A DNA stretch of 64,000 nucleotides, from the NCBI RefSeq assembly GCF_000950575.1, contig NZ_CP011005.1, positions 3,038,001-3,102,000 on the forward strand, read 5' to 3'. A program made the translations under genes and the position numbers. This DNA is from Psychromicrobium lacuslunae. GTDB taxonomy: Bacteria; Actinomycetota; Actinomycetes; Actinomycetales; Micrococcaceae. The notes beneath the pieces are model-generated. The model saw only the letters and a list, made by a program, of their open reading frames with translations. It was not told the origin of the DNA and did no database searches. Shown piece after piece: positions 28,222-35,397 of this stretch; positions within the stretch are counted from its first letter, which is position 1, and each line of letters begins with the position of its first letter.

Positions 28222-29514
28222 TTAGCCTTTCTTGGCTAGCCGTCTCGCCGTGAAGTCGATGACCTCCGCGGTTTCGACCGGCTTTTGCCACAGCGCTTCG
28301 GTCATTGCATCCGAGGCGCGCTGTTTCATCTCGCTGATGATGTGCTGATAGCGGTTCAACATGCTGATCTGAGACCAGCCAAGAATGTCCATCACTACGC
28401 GACCATCAACGCCCATCAGGAGAAGCGTAGTAGCGGCTGTGTGCCGCGCATCGTGCAGTCGAGCCTCTGGCACGTTTGCGGAGCGTAGGAACGCCTTCCA
28501 AGCCTTGTTGTCGGCGGATGCCTCTAGCGGTCGCCCATTGTCTTTGCAAAAAACCAAATCGTAAGGCGCGCCTCCCTCGTATTCAAATTGAGAATAGCCG
28601 CCTAACTCTAAGTGGCGTTTCTGCTGCGCCTTGATGTGCTTGCGGAACGCTTTCACGATGGGTTGCGGCAAGGAGATGGTGCGCTTACCAGCCTCAGACT
28701 TTGGAACTTTCACACGCACCCCACCACTGTGTTTCGATGGGCACCAATGGGCTTGCTTACCGCAAACAGGAGTGCGGGGGTCGCTGCTGCAACCGTGTTG
28801 CCATCGTGGACGTGTCAGCGAACGATTCACACGTAAAGTGGCTGTCTCAAGATTGACCTGATCCAGACCGAGGGCTAGGCGCTCGCTCTGCCGCAGTCCG
28901 AGGGCAAGCGCGACCATCCACTTCACGCCATCCACCTGCTGTTCAGCAGCCTGGATCAGCCGTCTAGCATCATCGGTATCAATCACCTCAGCCTCAAATT
29001 CACTGACCTTTGGCGTTTTGACCGTCGATAGCGGATTTACCGCCAACACGCCCTTCCGAACTGCCTCTTTGAGCGCGGGTGAGAGAGCGCGATGCAGATG
29101 TGCAGCGGTTGTGGATGAGAGACCTTTGCGGATCATCCCCGAATAGATGCCTTCGAAGTCGGTGTATGCAAGGTCGCTGAGTTTCTTGCCTCCTGCTGTC
29201 GTTGGCCGCAGGTAAAGGTTGATCTTTGACTTGTACTCTTCGACGGTTCGAGTGCTAGCTTGGCAAAGGTTCTCAAGATAGTAGTCCATCCAACCGATCA
29301 GAGTCGGGGTCTTGCCGAGCTGCATAATGCCCTGATCCCGCTGGTTGAGTACGGCTCGCAGAGCGGCGTCCACTTCGGCCCGGCTGGCCCCGTAGATTGT
29401 TTTCCGCTTCCGGGCGCCACTGCCAGTAGTACCCAGGTTTACTTCTGCGCGCCATCGGCCATCGCTAGTCTGGTACGCTGCGACTCCTTCACCTTTCGAC
29501 CGGCGGCGGGCCAT
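28222..29514 (-). CDS. int: Phage tyrosine recombinase integrase
   Basis: 430 residues. N-terminal arm-binding region (AYQTSDGRWRAEV), SAM-like core-binding domain (~70-160), catalytic domain with Arg in LGLRQSERLAL, His-x-x-Arg as HDARH, and the nucleophile Tyr in MLNRYQHI. A Cys/His-rich insertion (HGCSSDPRTPVCGKQAHWCPSKH, residues ~240-262 in part) looks like a small zinc-binding loop seen in some actinophage integrases. Its start shares one base with the stop of the upstream SHOCT gene (TAATG). Confidence 0.95.
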   Translation of the reverse strand: MARRRSKGEGVAAYQTSDGRWRAEVNLGTTGSGARKRKTIYGASRAEVDAALRAVLNQRDQGIMQLGKTPTLIGWMDYYLENLCQASTRTVEEYKSKINLYLRPTTAGGKKLSDLAYTDFEGIYSGMIRKGLSSTTAAHLHRALSPALKEAVRKGVLAVNPLSTVKTPKVSEFEAEVIDTDDARRLIQAAEQQVDGVKWMVALALGLRQSERLALGLDQVNLETATLRVNRSLTRPRWQHGCSSDPRTPVCGKQAHWCPSKHSGGVRVKVPKSEAGKRTISLPQPIVKAFRKHIKAQQKRHLELGGYSQFEYEGGAPYDLVFCKDNGRPLEASADNKAWKAFLRSANVPEARLHDARHTAATTLLLMGVDGRVVMDILGWSQISMLNRYQHIISEMKQRASDAMTEALWQKPVETAEVIDFTARRLAKKG

Positions 29515-30065
29515 TAGAGCCGCCCGAGCAATTCGGCCTTTTTGGCATCAAATTCCGCCTGGGTGAGGATTCCCTGCTCTTTGAGTTGGCCGAGCTGGGT
29601 CAGTTGAGCCATAACATCAGGGCTGGATGGCGCAGTGGGTGGCTGAGTCGCGAATTGCGGTTGTTGAGGTGCGTCGTTCTGTATTGAGTTTTCGAAGGAC
29701 TGGGAAGGGTGCTGTCCGAGAATAAGTTGCCGAACAATTGTCGCCACAATGCTCGCTTCGTTATGGGACACCCTGAAGTCGATACTGTTCCCGGAGGTGA
29801 TGATGGACACGATGGTGTTCAGCATTCCGTCGCGTTTCGTGGCCACGCTGGTAATGCTCTTGACCGGGATCATCTCTGTGCCAGCTTTGCCGCCCTTCAC
29901 GCCGGTGGCGAGCATTGAGACGCCGCCTGTCAGGATGCCAGCCGTGATTTTTCCGCCAGAGATCCCACGCGGTCGAGCCCACTCCACACGATCATCAAAA
30001 ATGCTGACTTGGGCATTCTTTCCCGCAATATGTGATGTGAATTTGTGCAGTAATTGATCTGCCAT
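29514..30065 (-). CDS. SHOCT-domain protein (DUF4429-like)
   Basis: 183 residues: a PH-like beta domain (residues ~1-110, with a Gly-rich SGGKITAGILTGGVSML turn that may touch membrane), a Gln/Pro linker, and a C-terminal SHOCT hairpin (LTQLGQLKEQGILTQAEFDAKKAELL). Such proteins are common in immunity regions of actinophages; role unknown. AGGAG precedes the ATG. Translationally coupled to int. Confidence 0.7.
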   Translation of the reverse strand: MADQLLHKFTSHIAGKNAQVSIFDDRVEWARPRGISGGKITAGILTGGVSMLATGVKGGKAGTEMIPVKSITSVATKRDGMLNTIVSIITSGNSIDFRVSHNEASIVATIVRQLILGQHPSQSFENSIQNDAPQQPQFATQPPTAPSSPDVMAQLTQLGQLKEQGILTQAEFDAKKAELLGRL

Positions 30066-30128
30066 CTTTACGCTCCTAGTTCAAGTGTTTGGGAATCTCA
30101 AGGCTAATTGTCCCAGCATAACCAAGGC

Positions 30129-30944
30129 CTATGCTGGGGAGTCGTCAGGAAATGAACCCTGGACTCGCCGCAGGTGGATCACGTTTTCGTAAGTCTCTTC
30201 CTCTTCTTGATCGTGATGATGTAACCGCGCTGAGAACCACAGCACTATGAAGGAGGTTGCAATGAGCCCAAGGCTTGAGTATGAAAGGATTCCTTGAAGT
30301 GGAATTAGCTCCTTCATGCTGAAGGTTAGCGACTGGATGGCGGGCAAGAGGAACACGCCAAACAACCCAATTAACATGATGACCGATGCGCTCCGGTACC
30401 TTATGGGAATGGTGCGCTGCATCGTATTCCTGAACATCACGCCAATAATGCACACAGCGACGTAAGCTGGGTAAAGGAACCCCAGCATTGAGTACAGCTT
30501 GACGCTACTTTGCGCTTCAAATGCTCCTAAGCTTGCGAAACTGTATGGAGTGTAGCTTTGGACGAAAAACACCACGAGCAGCCCTGACATCGCTGCGAAG
30601 ATTATCCAGCCGACCGGGCCGACAACAGCTTTGATTGCCACATCGGACTCGTATGCTTCGGCTACTCGCTTGCCGAGAAGGAGGAAGGCTCCGTAAAGGC
30701 AAAACCTGAGAATTAGATTGGCGACATTCTGCCCTCCAAGGAATTGGTCTATGGGGGTATAAAACATCGGGATAGACAGGGCCATCGCTACAGCTATGAG
30801 GACGAAAAAGAAAAACAAAGCTAAGTTTCGCTTTGGAACCTCACCTTGACTGGCGCGGGGTCTAACAAACTCTGGCAGCCTCATCAAGATAGAAAGAACG
30901 TATAACACTAGAACGATCCACTGAGTTGTTACTACTGCAATCAT
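30129..30944 (-). CDS. Multi-pass membrane protein of the MAB_1171c type, coupled to the repressor
   Basis: 271 residues with about seven transmembrane helices and a charged, His/Glu-rich cytoplasmic tail (HHHDQEEEETYENVIHLRR). The pattern resembles MAB_1171c-type putative membrane proteins that sit beside XRE regulators in actinobacteria. The ATG overlaps the XRE stop by 4 bp (ATGA) with GGAAGG upstream, so the two are made together. It may sense an extracellular or membrane signal for the lysogeny switch; that is inference. Confidence 0.6.
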   Translation of the reverse strand: MIAVVTTQWIVLVLYVLSILMRLPEFVRPRASQGEVPKRNLALFFFFVLIAVAMALSIPMFYTPIDQFLGGQNVANLILRFCLYGAFLLLGKRVAEAYESDVAIKAVVGPVGWIIFAAMSGLLVVFFVQSYTPYSFASLGAFEAQSSVKLYSMLGFLYPAYVAVCIIGVMFRNTMQRTIPIRYRSASVIMLIGLFGVFLLPAIQSLTFSMKELIPLQGILSYSSLGLIATSFIVLWFSARLHHHDQEEEETYENVIHLRRVQGSFPDDSPA

Positions 30945-31381
30945 CCGAGTAGCCTTCCAATGCGATCAACGGAGGACTTAGCTGCCTTGTCGCCCTTCGG
31001 GTCCGAGATCGCCTCGACTAAAACCTTCACAACCTTTGCCATTGCTTCATCCAGCACGTCATCGTCCAATGCGTCGATCATCGGTCCGAGGATCGCGAGA
31101 TAACGGTTAGCCGTTGGTGACACATCACTCGCACGCCCCACCCCTAGGCCGCGCAGGATGCTCTCCATGACAGCAGGCTGAGCCGCTGTCTTACCCGACT
31201 CGATGTTGCTTACAGTTTGACGCGAAACGCCTGCGATCTCTGCGAGGCCTTCCTGCGTGATGTTCTTGCCGATTCGTAGGTCACGGATCAAGCTTCCATA
31301 AGACAAACGATCTTTCAGAGAAGTGCGACCCCAATCGATACTTCCCAATCTTTTCTCTTGGTCAGAGCTTAGCGAGTTCAT
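30941..31381 (-). CDS. XRE-family repressor (immunity repressor candidate)
   Basis: About 146 residues from the Met at 31381 (an upstream in-frame Met is two codons earlier, and the frame is open to 31429). Helix-turn-helix at residues ~30-75: IRDLRIGKNITQEGLAEIAGVSRQTVSNIESGK in pieces. The C-terminal half is helical, probably for dimerisation; no RecA-cleavage (S24) domain and no ImmA partner is seen. First gene of the leftward operon and divergent from the Cro-like gene, the expected place for the lysogeny repressor. Confidence 0.8.
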   Translation of the reverse strand: MNSLSSDQEKRLGSIDWGRTSLKDRLSYGSLIRDLRIGKNITQEGLAEIAGVSRQTVSNIESGKTAAQPAVMESILRGLGVGRASDVSPTANRYLAILGPMIDALDDDVLDEAMAKVVKVLVEAISDPKGDKAAKSSVDRIGRLLG

Positions 31382-31388
31382 GCACATC

Positions 31389-31394
31389 AGTCTA
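31389..31394 (-). promoter_or_regulatory. Possible -10 box for the leftward repressor operon
   Basis: TAGACT on the minus strand lies 8 nt before the ATG at 31381, which would give a leaderless message. A TTGACA at 31408-31403 is too close to pair with it, so the assignment is weak. Confidence 0.3.
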
Positions 31395-31404
31395 CAACTA
31401 TTTG

Positions 31405-31461
31405 TCAAGTGCTTACTAGAACGAGACAAAAAGATCCCAAGCTACTTGACTAAGCTGTCAA
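31405..31461. promoter_or_regulatory. Candidate operator region of the lysogeny switch
   Basis: TTGAC (31446-31450), six bases, GTCAA (31457-31461) is a 16-bp palindrome overlapping the rightward -35 box. A second palindromic arrangement, GTCAAGT (31405-31411) with ACTTGAC (31444-31450), uses the same half-site. These fit binding by the XRE repressor and the Cro-like protein. Confidence 0.55.
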
Positions 31462-31474
31462 AAAAGCGCATTAT
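31446..31474 (+). promoter_or_regulatory. Rightward early promoter, probably leaderless
   Basis: -35 TTGACT (31446-31451), 17-nt spacer, -10 CATTAT (31469-31474). The expected start of transcription falls at the ATG at 31482, and there is no Shine-Dalgarno sequence, so the message is probably leaderless. Confidence 0.6.
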
Positions 31475-31481
31475 TTTTTCC

Positions 31482-31721
31482 ATGAGATCGACACAAGAAT
31501 CCGGCTGGGTACTCAGGGAGTTGCGGCAACAGGCTGGCCTCACTCTCGAAGAGGTGGCGAAGCTCGCCAACACCAGCGCTTCCTACCTTTCGCGAGTTGA
31601 GAACTGCAAAGTTCAGGCTAGTGAAGCTTATCTGAGCAATGCCAGCTTGAAGATTGTTAGTCAATGGAAAAAGGACTTGGATGCCGCTTCAAGCTCTGTC
31701 GCAGCTAGGGCCATTTCGTGA
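31482..31721 (+). CDS. Small XRE/Cro-like DNA-binding protein
   Basis: 79 residues, almost all helix-turn-helix: LRQQAGLTLEEVAKLANTSASYLSRVENCK. The ATG at 31482 is taken although the frame is open further upstream, because the promoter ends there and the HTH is complete. First rightward gene after the switch, so Cro-like in position. Confidence 0.75.
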   Translation: MRSTQESGWVLRELRQQAGLTLEEVAKLANTSASYLSRVENCKVQASEAYLSNASLKIVSQWKKDLDAASSSVAARAIS

Positions 31722-31915
31722 GTGGCGAGACTGGCGCAGTGCGTCTGTATCCAGTCACCGAAGTGGCTACGTTGCTCGCCGTATCCCGAGACTACGTTTA
31801 CGACCTAATCAACAGTGGCCAACTAAGGGTCGCCGACGTTGGAAGCTCCGCAAGGGTGAAGAAGCGCATCCGTGCTGATGATCTTCAAGCGTTCATTGAA
31901 AGCCGAACTACCTAA
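31718..31915 (+). CDS. Excisionase-type (HTH_17/MerR-like) DNA-binding protein
   Basis: 65 residues with a winged-helix motif LYPVTEVATLLAVSRDYVYDLINSGQLRVADVG and a basic RVKKRI wing. GTG start overlaps the Cro-like stop (GTGA). The family includes Xis proteins that direct the integrase toward excision. Confidence 0.75.
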   Translation: MSGETGAVRLYPVTEVATLLAVSRDYVYDLINSGQLRVADVGSSARVKKRIRADDLQAFIESRTT

Positions 31916-31978
31916 CCCCACCCCACATCCCCCCGTTCCGAGGTTCGCCCACGGACGTTGAAATAGAGGTTTTTTGTC

Positions 31979-32224
31979 ATGCCCGAAAATAGTTTGCCAG
32001 CAACCGCGACCGGTTATGAGCGCAGGTTGCTTGAGTATGCTGCGGAGCATTTCCTAGTGCTGGGTCGTAGTAAGGCCCGTCGCCTGGCTATCAAGCTTTG
32101 CAAACGGCAGGCGAGGATGATGGACCTTGATCTGGAGCGCATCTTCGCTCACGCCGACCCAACACCCCAGCAAGCTTTCAGGAACATTGAGGCGTCCTTG
32201 AACGCGGTGCAGGCATGTCGTTGA
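31979..32224 (+). CDS. Hypothetical phage early protein
   Basis: 81 residues, helical and basic in the middle (RSKARRLAIKLCKRQARMM). GAGG lies 11 nt before the ATG. No family recognised. Confidence 0.55.
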   Translation: MPENSLPATATGYERRLLEYAAEHFLVLGRSKARRLAIKLCKRQARMMDLDLERIFAHADPTPQQAFRNIEASLNAVQACR

Positions 32225-32442
32225 GTGCAGGGCAGTGTGGAGCTTCGGATAGTGATCCTGGCTTAGTCTGGGTTGCGAGCGTGCTTGCCAATCCTTGGTT
32301 GATGCTCCCCATCATGATTGGTTTCGTTTTGATCGGCGGTCTCTGGCCTTGGTGGAAGGCCGTGTTTCTTGCGTACATAGTTGAGCCGTTGAAGGCTCGG
32401 TGTCGAAAGTCGGTTGAAGATCGAGAACCCGATGATGAGTAG
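32215..32442 (+). CDS. Small membrane protein, antisense-overlapped
   Basis: 75 residues with one or two hydrophobic helices (MLPIMIGFVLIGGLWPWWKAVFLAYIV region) and a charged tail. Overlaps the previous gene by 10 nt; ribosome binding site weak. About 180 nt are opposite the minus-strand membrane gene 32263-32700, so one of the two may not be translated. Confidence 0.4.
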   Translation: MSLSAGQCGASDSDPGLVWVASVLANPWLMLPIMIGFVLIGGLWPWWKAVFLAYIVEPLKARCRKSVEDREPDDE

Positions 32443-32700
32443 AGCGCTGACTAACCCCCCAAACGATGAAACAAGGAATATAGGCTCGTTTGTTCCGCCG
32501 AGCTGAACAGCTAGAACCATGCAAATTTCGCCGAAAACCAGGCAGAACAACACCAAAGCGAGAAACAGCCTCATTGGCAGTTCCAGCCAAGCGTATTTGT
32601 GGCCGGGCGGTCTCCGAAAAATTGATCCGGGCTCGAAGGCTAGCGCAAGTAGGAGCACGGGGAGGATCTGGGCCAGGGTCATGCAGGTGTCCTTAGACAT
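32263..32700 (-). CDS. Small three-helix membrane protein on the leftward strand
   Basis: 145 residues from ATG 32700, which is preceded by a near-perfect ribosome binding site (GGAGG, 3-nt spacing to ATT-ATG). Three hydrophobic segments and a hydrophilic C-terminal tail. It is the only leftward gene inside the rightward early region; a lysogenically expressed membrane protein (for example superinfection exclusion) is possible. Confidence 0.55.
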   Translation of the reverse strand: MSKDTCMTLAQILPVLLLALAFEPGSIFRRPPGHKYAWLELPMRLFLALVLFCLVFGEICMVLAVQLGGTNEPIFLVSSFGGLVSALLIIGFSIFNRLSTPSLQRLNYVRKKHGLPPRPETADQNETNHDGEHQPRIGKHARNPD

Positions 32701-32748
32701 AATCCTCCGTTGAGACCTGAAGAAGTTTTGATCTAACGAAATAGTACA

Positions 32749-32780
32749 GGCGGTCACCATGCCGGGTGACCGCCTTTTGT
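32749..32780 (+). terminator. Terminator-like hairpin ahead of an early gene
   Basis: GGCGGTCACC (32749-32758) pairs with GGTGACCGCC (32765-32774), followed by TTTTGTGT. The next start codon is at 32809. Confidence 0.75.
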
Positions 32781-32808
32781 GTACCCAAAAAGAGAAAAGA
32801 GTACTGAT

Positions 32809-32943
32809 ATGAGTGTACGACAGTATCTGCTTGTTCGGCGGCTGATTGGCCGGGCTGAGGTGTTGATCGCAACGGGTCGGGACCGTGAAGCTCGACGCGC
32901 CATGGGCAAGGCTTTACGGCTGCTGAAAGGCCGGTCGGTCTGA
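32809..32943 (+). CDS. 44-residue basic phage peptide
   Basis: Short gene between terminator-like hairpin and the next start; strongly basic helix (RRLIGRAEVLIATGRDREARRAMG). Purine-rich AGAGAAAAGAG precedes the ATG, and its stop shares a base with the next ATG (TGATG). Unknown function. Confidence 0.5.
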   Translation: MSVRQYLLVRRLIGRAEVLIATGRDREARRAMGKALRLLKGRSV

Positions 32944-33200
32944 TGTCCGTTTTTGTTGATTCCAATAACTGGGTGAGCGAGCAGGACGGCGTCCGGTGGG
33001 CGTTGTGGGCTTTGGGGGATTCGCGCGGCTGGAGGCCGGGCAGCTTCTTTGAGCGTCTGATCGAGGCTTACGGGCACGCGGATCATGAGAACCAAGACGT
33101 TCTCCGGCAAGCTTATCCGCGCCTTTTCCTCATGCTTGAGAAGGGTAGGCAACGCGGCGGAGTCGAAGTCTTAGCCGCGCTGATCGGTGAGGCGAAATGA
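32943..33200 (+). CDS. Hypothetical phage early protein
   Basis: 85 residues, Trp-rich N-terminal half (WVSEQDGVRWALWALGDSRGW). No family recognised. Overlaps neighbours on both sides by 1 and 4 nt. Confidence 0.55.
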   Translation: MSVFVDSNNWVSEQDGVRWALWALGDSRGWRPGSFFERLIEAYGHADHENQDVLRQAYPRLFLMLEKGRQRGGVEVLAALIGEAK

Positions 33201-33310
33201 AGGCCCGCCAATTCTTAGCCCGACTAGTGACGCACACCGTTCTGGTGTGCGTCGTTTTCTTTGGGCCATTAGCTTTCGCCTCCTATCTGAGCGCGGTGAT
33301 TGCGCCATGA
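33197..33310 (+). CDS. 37-residue single-span membrane peptide (uncertain)
   Basis: ATGA overlaps at both ends; encodes one hydrophobic helix (VLVCVVFFGPLAFASYLSAV). A terminator-like hairpin lies inside it, so the frame may instead be chance. Confidence 0.35.
   Translation: MKARQFLARLVTHTVLVCVVFFGPLAFASYLSAVIAP
33229..33261 (+). terminator. Terminator-like hairpin inside the early operon
   Basis: GACGCACACC (33229-33238) pairs with GGTGTGCGTC (33244-33253), then GTTTTCTTT. Next start codon at 33307. Confidence 0.75.
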
Positions 33311-33441
33311 CCTCCCACGACCAAATGCTGTCCCTGCTCCTGGAGATGCGGGACGACGAAACCGACCTACTCAGCGGGCTCAGCGATGTCGCCGACGAGG
33401 CCGCTGAGGATCATCGAAAGGCTTGCCATGCCAGCGAATGA
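33307..33441 (+). CDS. 44-residue acidic phage peptide
   Basis: MTSHDQMLSLLLEMRDDETD followed by a further acidic helix. Overlaps the next gene by 14 nt. Unknown function. Confidence 0.45.
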   Translation: MTSHDQMLSLLLEMRDDETDLLSGLSDVADEAAEDHRKACHASE

Positions 33442-34180
33442 AGTGCACCTGCCGGACGGGCGGGTCATGACCGATAAAGAGTTCGAGCAGCGGCGGGCTC
33501 TGCTGTCCAAACCCTTTGATCAGTCCGAGATCGAGAAGTTGCCCCGGCAGATGAAGCGGGATGACCAGAACCGTGCCCAGTGCCGGGAAGGAACCGTGGC
33601 TAGTGCGGATGGCTACTTTTGCGGCGGCTATCATGCACGCTCCATCCACCTTGATTATGTGGGGCATGCGGGGATCACCGACCGCCTGAATGAGGTTGAC
33701 CCGTTCTGGGTGTGGGAGCCGATGGCCCTCACTGCCGGGGGGACCCCGCTGATGTCCGACGGTGGCATGTGGGGCAAGCTCACTGTCCTGGGGGTGACCA
33801 GGATCGGCTACGGCGACCCTGGACGCAATAGCGGACCGAACGCGATCAAAGAAATGATTGGCGACTTCCTGCGCAACGCTGCCATGCGGCACGGCGTAGG
33901 CACCTACCTGTGGTCGAAATCCGAGGCGGCGTTGCTGAAGAAGCGCGGTGAAGAGCCAGACGAAAATCAGGAACCCGCCGAACAGGCAGCCCCGGCCGTG
34001 AAGCCGTGGACTCGGGCCACGGTGGAGAACCGCATCAAGTGGGAAAAAGGCAACCTTGACGGGCTCAAAACCGCATGGCGTGAAGCGAAAGCTGCTGGCA
34101 CCGAAACTGACCTCCTGAAACTCATCGAGGACGCCGCAAAACCAACCGAAAAACCCATTGAAGGGACCGTTATCCCATGA
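33428..34180 (+). CDS. Rad52/Sak-like single-strand annealing protein
   Basis: 250 residues. The segment IEKLPRQMKRDDQNRAQC, then ARSIHLDYVGHAGITDRLNEVDP, ...LTVLGVTRIGYGDPG..., then KEMIGDFLRNAAMRHGVG matches a phage recombinase type related to Rad52-fold annealing proteins (the GDxLRNAAMR helix is the strongest mark). Residues ~185-250 form an Ala/Glu/Pro tail. It probably anneals single strands during phage recombination or repair; 34177 may be its partner. Start at 33428 has GAAAGGC upstream. Confidence 0.65.
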   Translation: MPANEVHLPDGRVMTDKEFEQRRALLSKPFDQSEIEKLPRQMKRDDQNRAQCREGTVASADGYFCGGYHARSIHLDYVGHAGITDRLNEVDPFWVWEPMALTAGGTPLMSDGGMWGKLTVLGVTRIGYGDPGRNSGPNAIKEMIGDFLRNAAMRHGVGTYLWSKSEAALLKKRGEEPDENQEPAEQAAPAVKPWTRATVENRIKWEKGNLDGLKTAWREAKAAGTETDLLKLIEDAAKPTEKPIEGTVIP

Positions 34181-34668
34181 GCGAACTCTCGCAAGAATCC
34201 AAGTACGTCCTCCTAGCCGCCTTGCGTAAGCGTGTCACGGAAGAGGAAACGCGACACAAGGCCGCTTTCTCTGACGCCATGCTACCCACCGAGCGGAGAG
34301 TTGCAGCCATCGACGTTGACGGTGTCGGTCGGATCAAACTCGGCTCAGTGACAAGAACCGCAGAGTCCGAGTCCTGGGACATCACCGACTTCGCAGCTTT
34401 CGAAGCATGGGTGAAAGCCAACCGGCCCGAATGGCTCAAAACCGTCACCTACGTCAGCGAACAAGCTGTGGCTGATGTGAAGGCGCGAGCGAAAGCTAAC
34501 GGTGGCGCTTTTGATCCTGACAGCGGGGACGAGATCCCCGGTCTGAAGAAAAGGTTGGGAACCTCCTACGTGAAGGCCCTCCCAGATAAAGACATTGACG
34601 AAACCCTGCCCTTGCTCATTCAGAGCGGTTCGCTGACTTGGGCCCAGATTTTGGAGTTGGAGAAGTGA
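34177..34668 (+). CDS. Hypothetical protein coupled to the annealing protein
   Basis: 163 residues, overlapping the previous stop by ATGA. Contains a central VGRIKLGSVTRT strand and a WDITDFAAFEAWVKANRPEWL helix. No named family; position suggests a recombination accessory role. Confidence 0.5.
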   Translation: MSELSQESKYVLLAALRKRVTEEETRHKAAFSDAMLPTERRVAAIDVDGVGRIKLGSVTRTAESESWDITDFAAFEAWVKANRPEWLKTVTYVSEQAVADVKARAKANGGAFDPDSGDEIPGLKKRLGTSYVKALPDKDIDETLPLLIQSGSLTWAQILELEK

Positions 34669-35042
34669 CCGGACCAAAACCAAGGGTTCGGGCTCTCGTC
34701 GTTTTGCGGGACGATTCTCGCTGCCAGTGGTGCGGTGGATGGGTCGATGTGAACTCGGGCTGGTACTCACTCCAACACCGCCGTGCCCGAGGCATGGGCG
34801 GGACCAAAACCGACTGGGTCAACGGCCCGGCGAACCTTGTACTCGTCCACGGAACCGGCACAACACAATGTCACGGGTTTATCGAATCGCACCCGCTGGA
34901 GGCAGCCGCACGCGGTTTCCGGCTCGGCGTAGGGCAAGCACCCGACCAGGAACCTTTAGAGGACTGGGAGGGCGTCAGATGGACTCTCACCAGTCGGGGC
35001 ACCCGAATCAATATGAGCCGGATAGGAGGCGATGCAGCATGA
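34665..35042 (+). CDS. HNH endonuclease-like protein
   Basis: 125 residues: CQWCGG zinc knuckle, LQHRRARGMGG (the His-rich H of HNH), NGPANLVLVHG (Asn) and CHGFIESHPLEA. Typical small phage HNH protein of the recombination region. GTG start overlaps the previous stop. Confidence 0.75.
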   Translation: MTGPKPRVRALVVLRDDSRCQWCGGWVDVNSGWYSLQHRRARGMGGTKTDWVNGPANLVLVHGTGTTQCHGFIESHPLEAAARGFRLGVGQAPDQEPLEDWEGVRWTLTSRGTRINMSRIGGDAA

Positions 35043-35248
35043 GCGGAAGAGGTCATTGCGCAAAGTGTTTCAACAACTTCACCGGCTGTGGAAATAAGGA
35101 CTGTCGGTGCCATCCAGTCTTTGCTCCGCGCTCTGTTATCAACTCGGCGCTGACTCAGGCCGAGGCGTATGCCATTGATTTTGCGCGCGGTGAGCGTGAC
35201 CCGAACGAAATGGATTTAGGGAGCTTTGGAAAGTGGCGGAAGAAATGA
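35039..35248 (+). CDS. Small Cys-rich (zinc-ribbon-like) phage protein
   Basis: 69 residues with five closely spaced Cys (CAKCFNNFTGCGNKDCRCH). Overlaps the previous gene by ATGA. Confidence 0.5.
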   Translation: MSGRGHCAKCFNNFTGCGNKDCRCHPVFAPRSVINSALTQAEAYAIDFARGERDPNEMDLGSFGKWRKK

Positions 35249-35397
35249 TCACAGTGCCCGCTAAGCGCCCAGAAACATGCTGCCTGTCTCGCGGTAACAA
35301 GTACGCGTGCAACCGCCGTGAAGGCCACACTGGACGCCATTACTTCGTCTGGTACGGACTCGGCGGCAGGGTCAGAGGCGTGTGGGGTGAGAGGTGA
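35245..35397 (+). CDS. 50-residue phage protein with Cys/His residues
   Basis: ATGA overlap with the preceding gene and GTGA overlap with the initiator. Has CCLSRGNKYACNRREGHTGRHYF, a possible zinc site. Confidence 0.45.
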   Translation: MITVPAKRPETCCLSRGNKYACNRREGHTGRHYFVWYGLGGRVRGVWGER

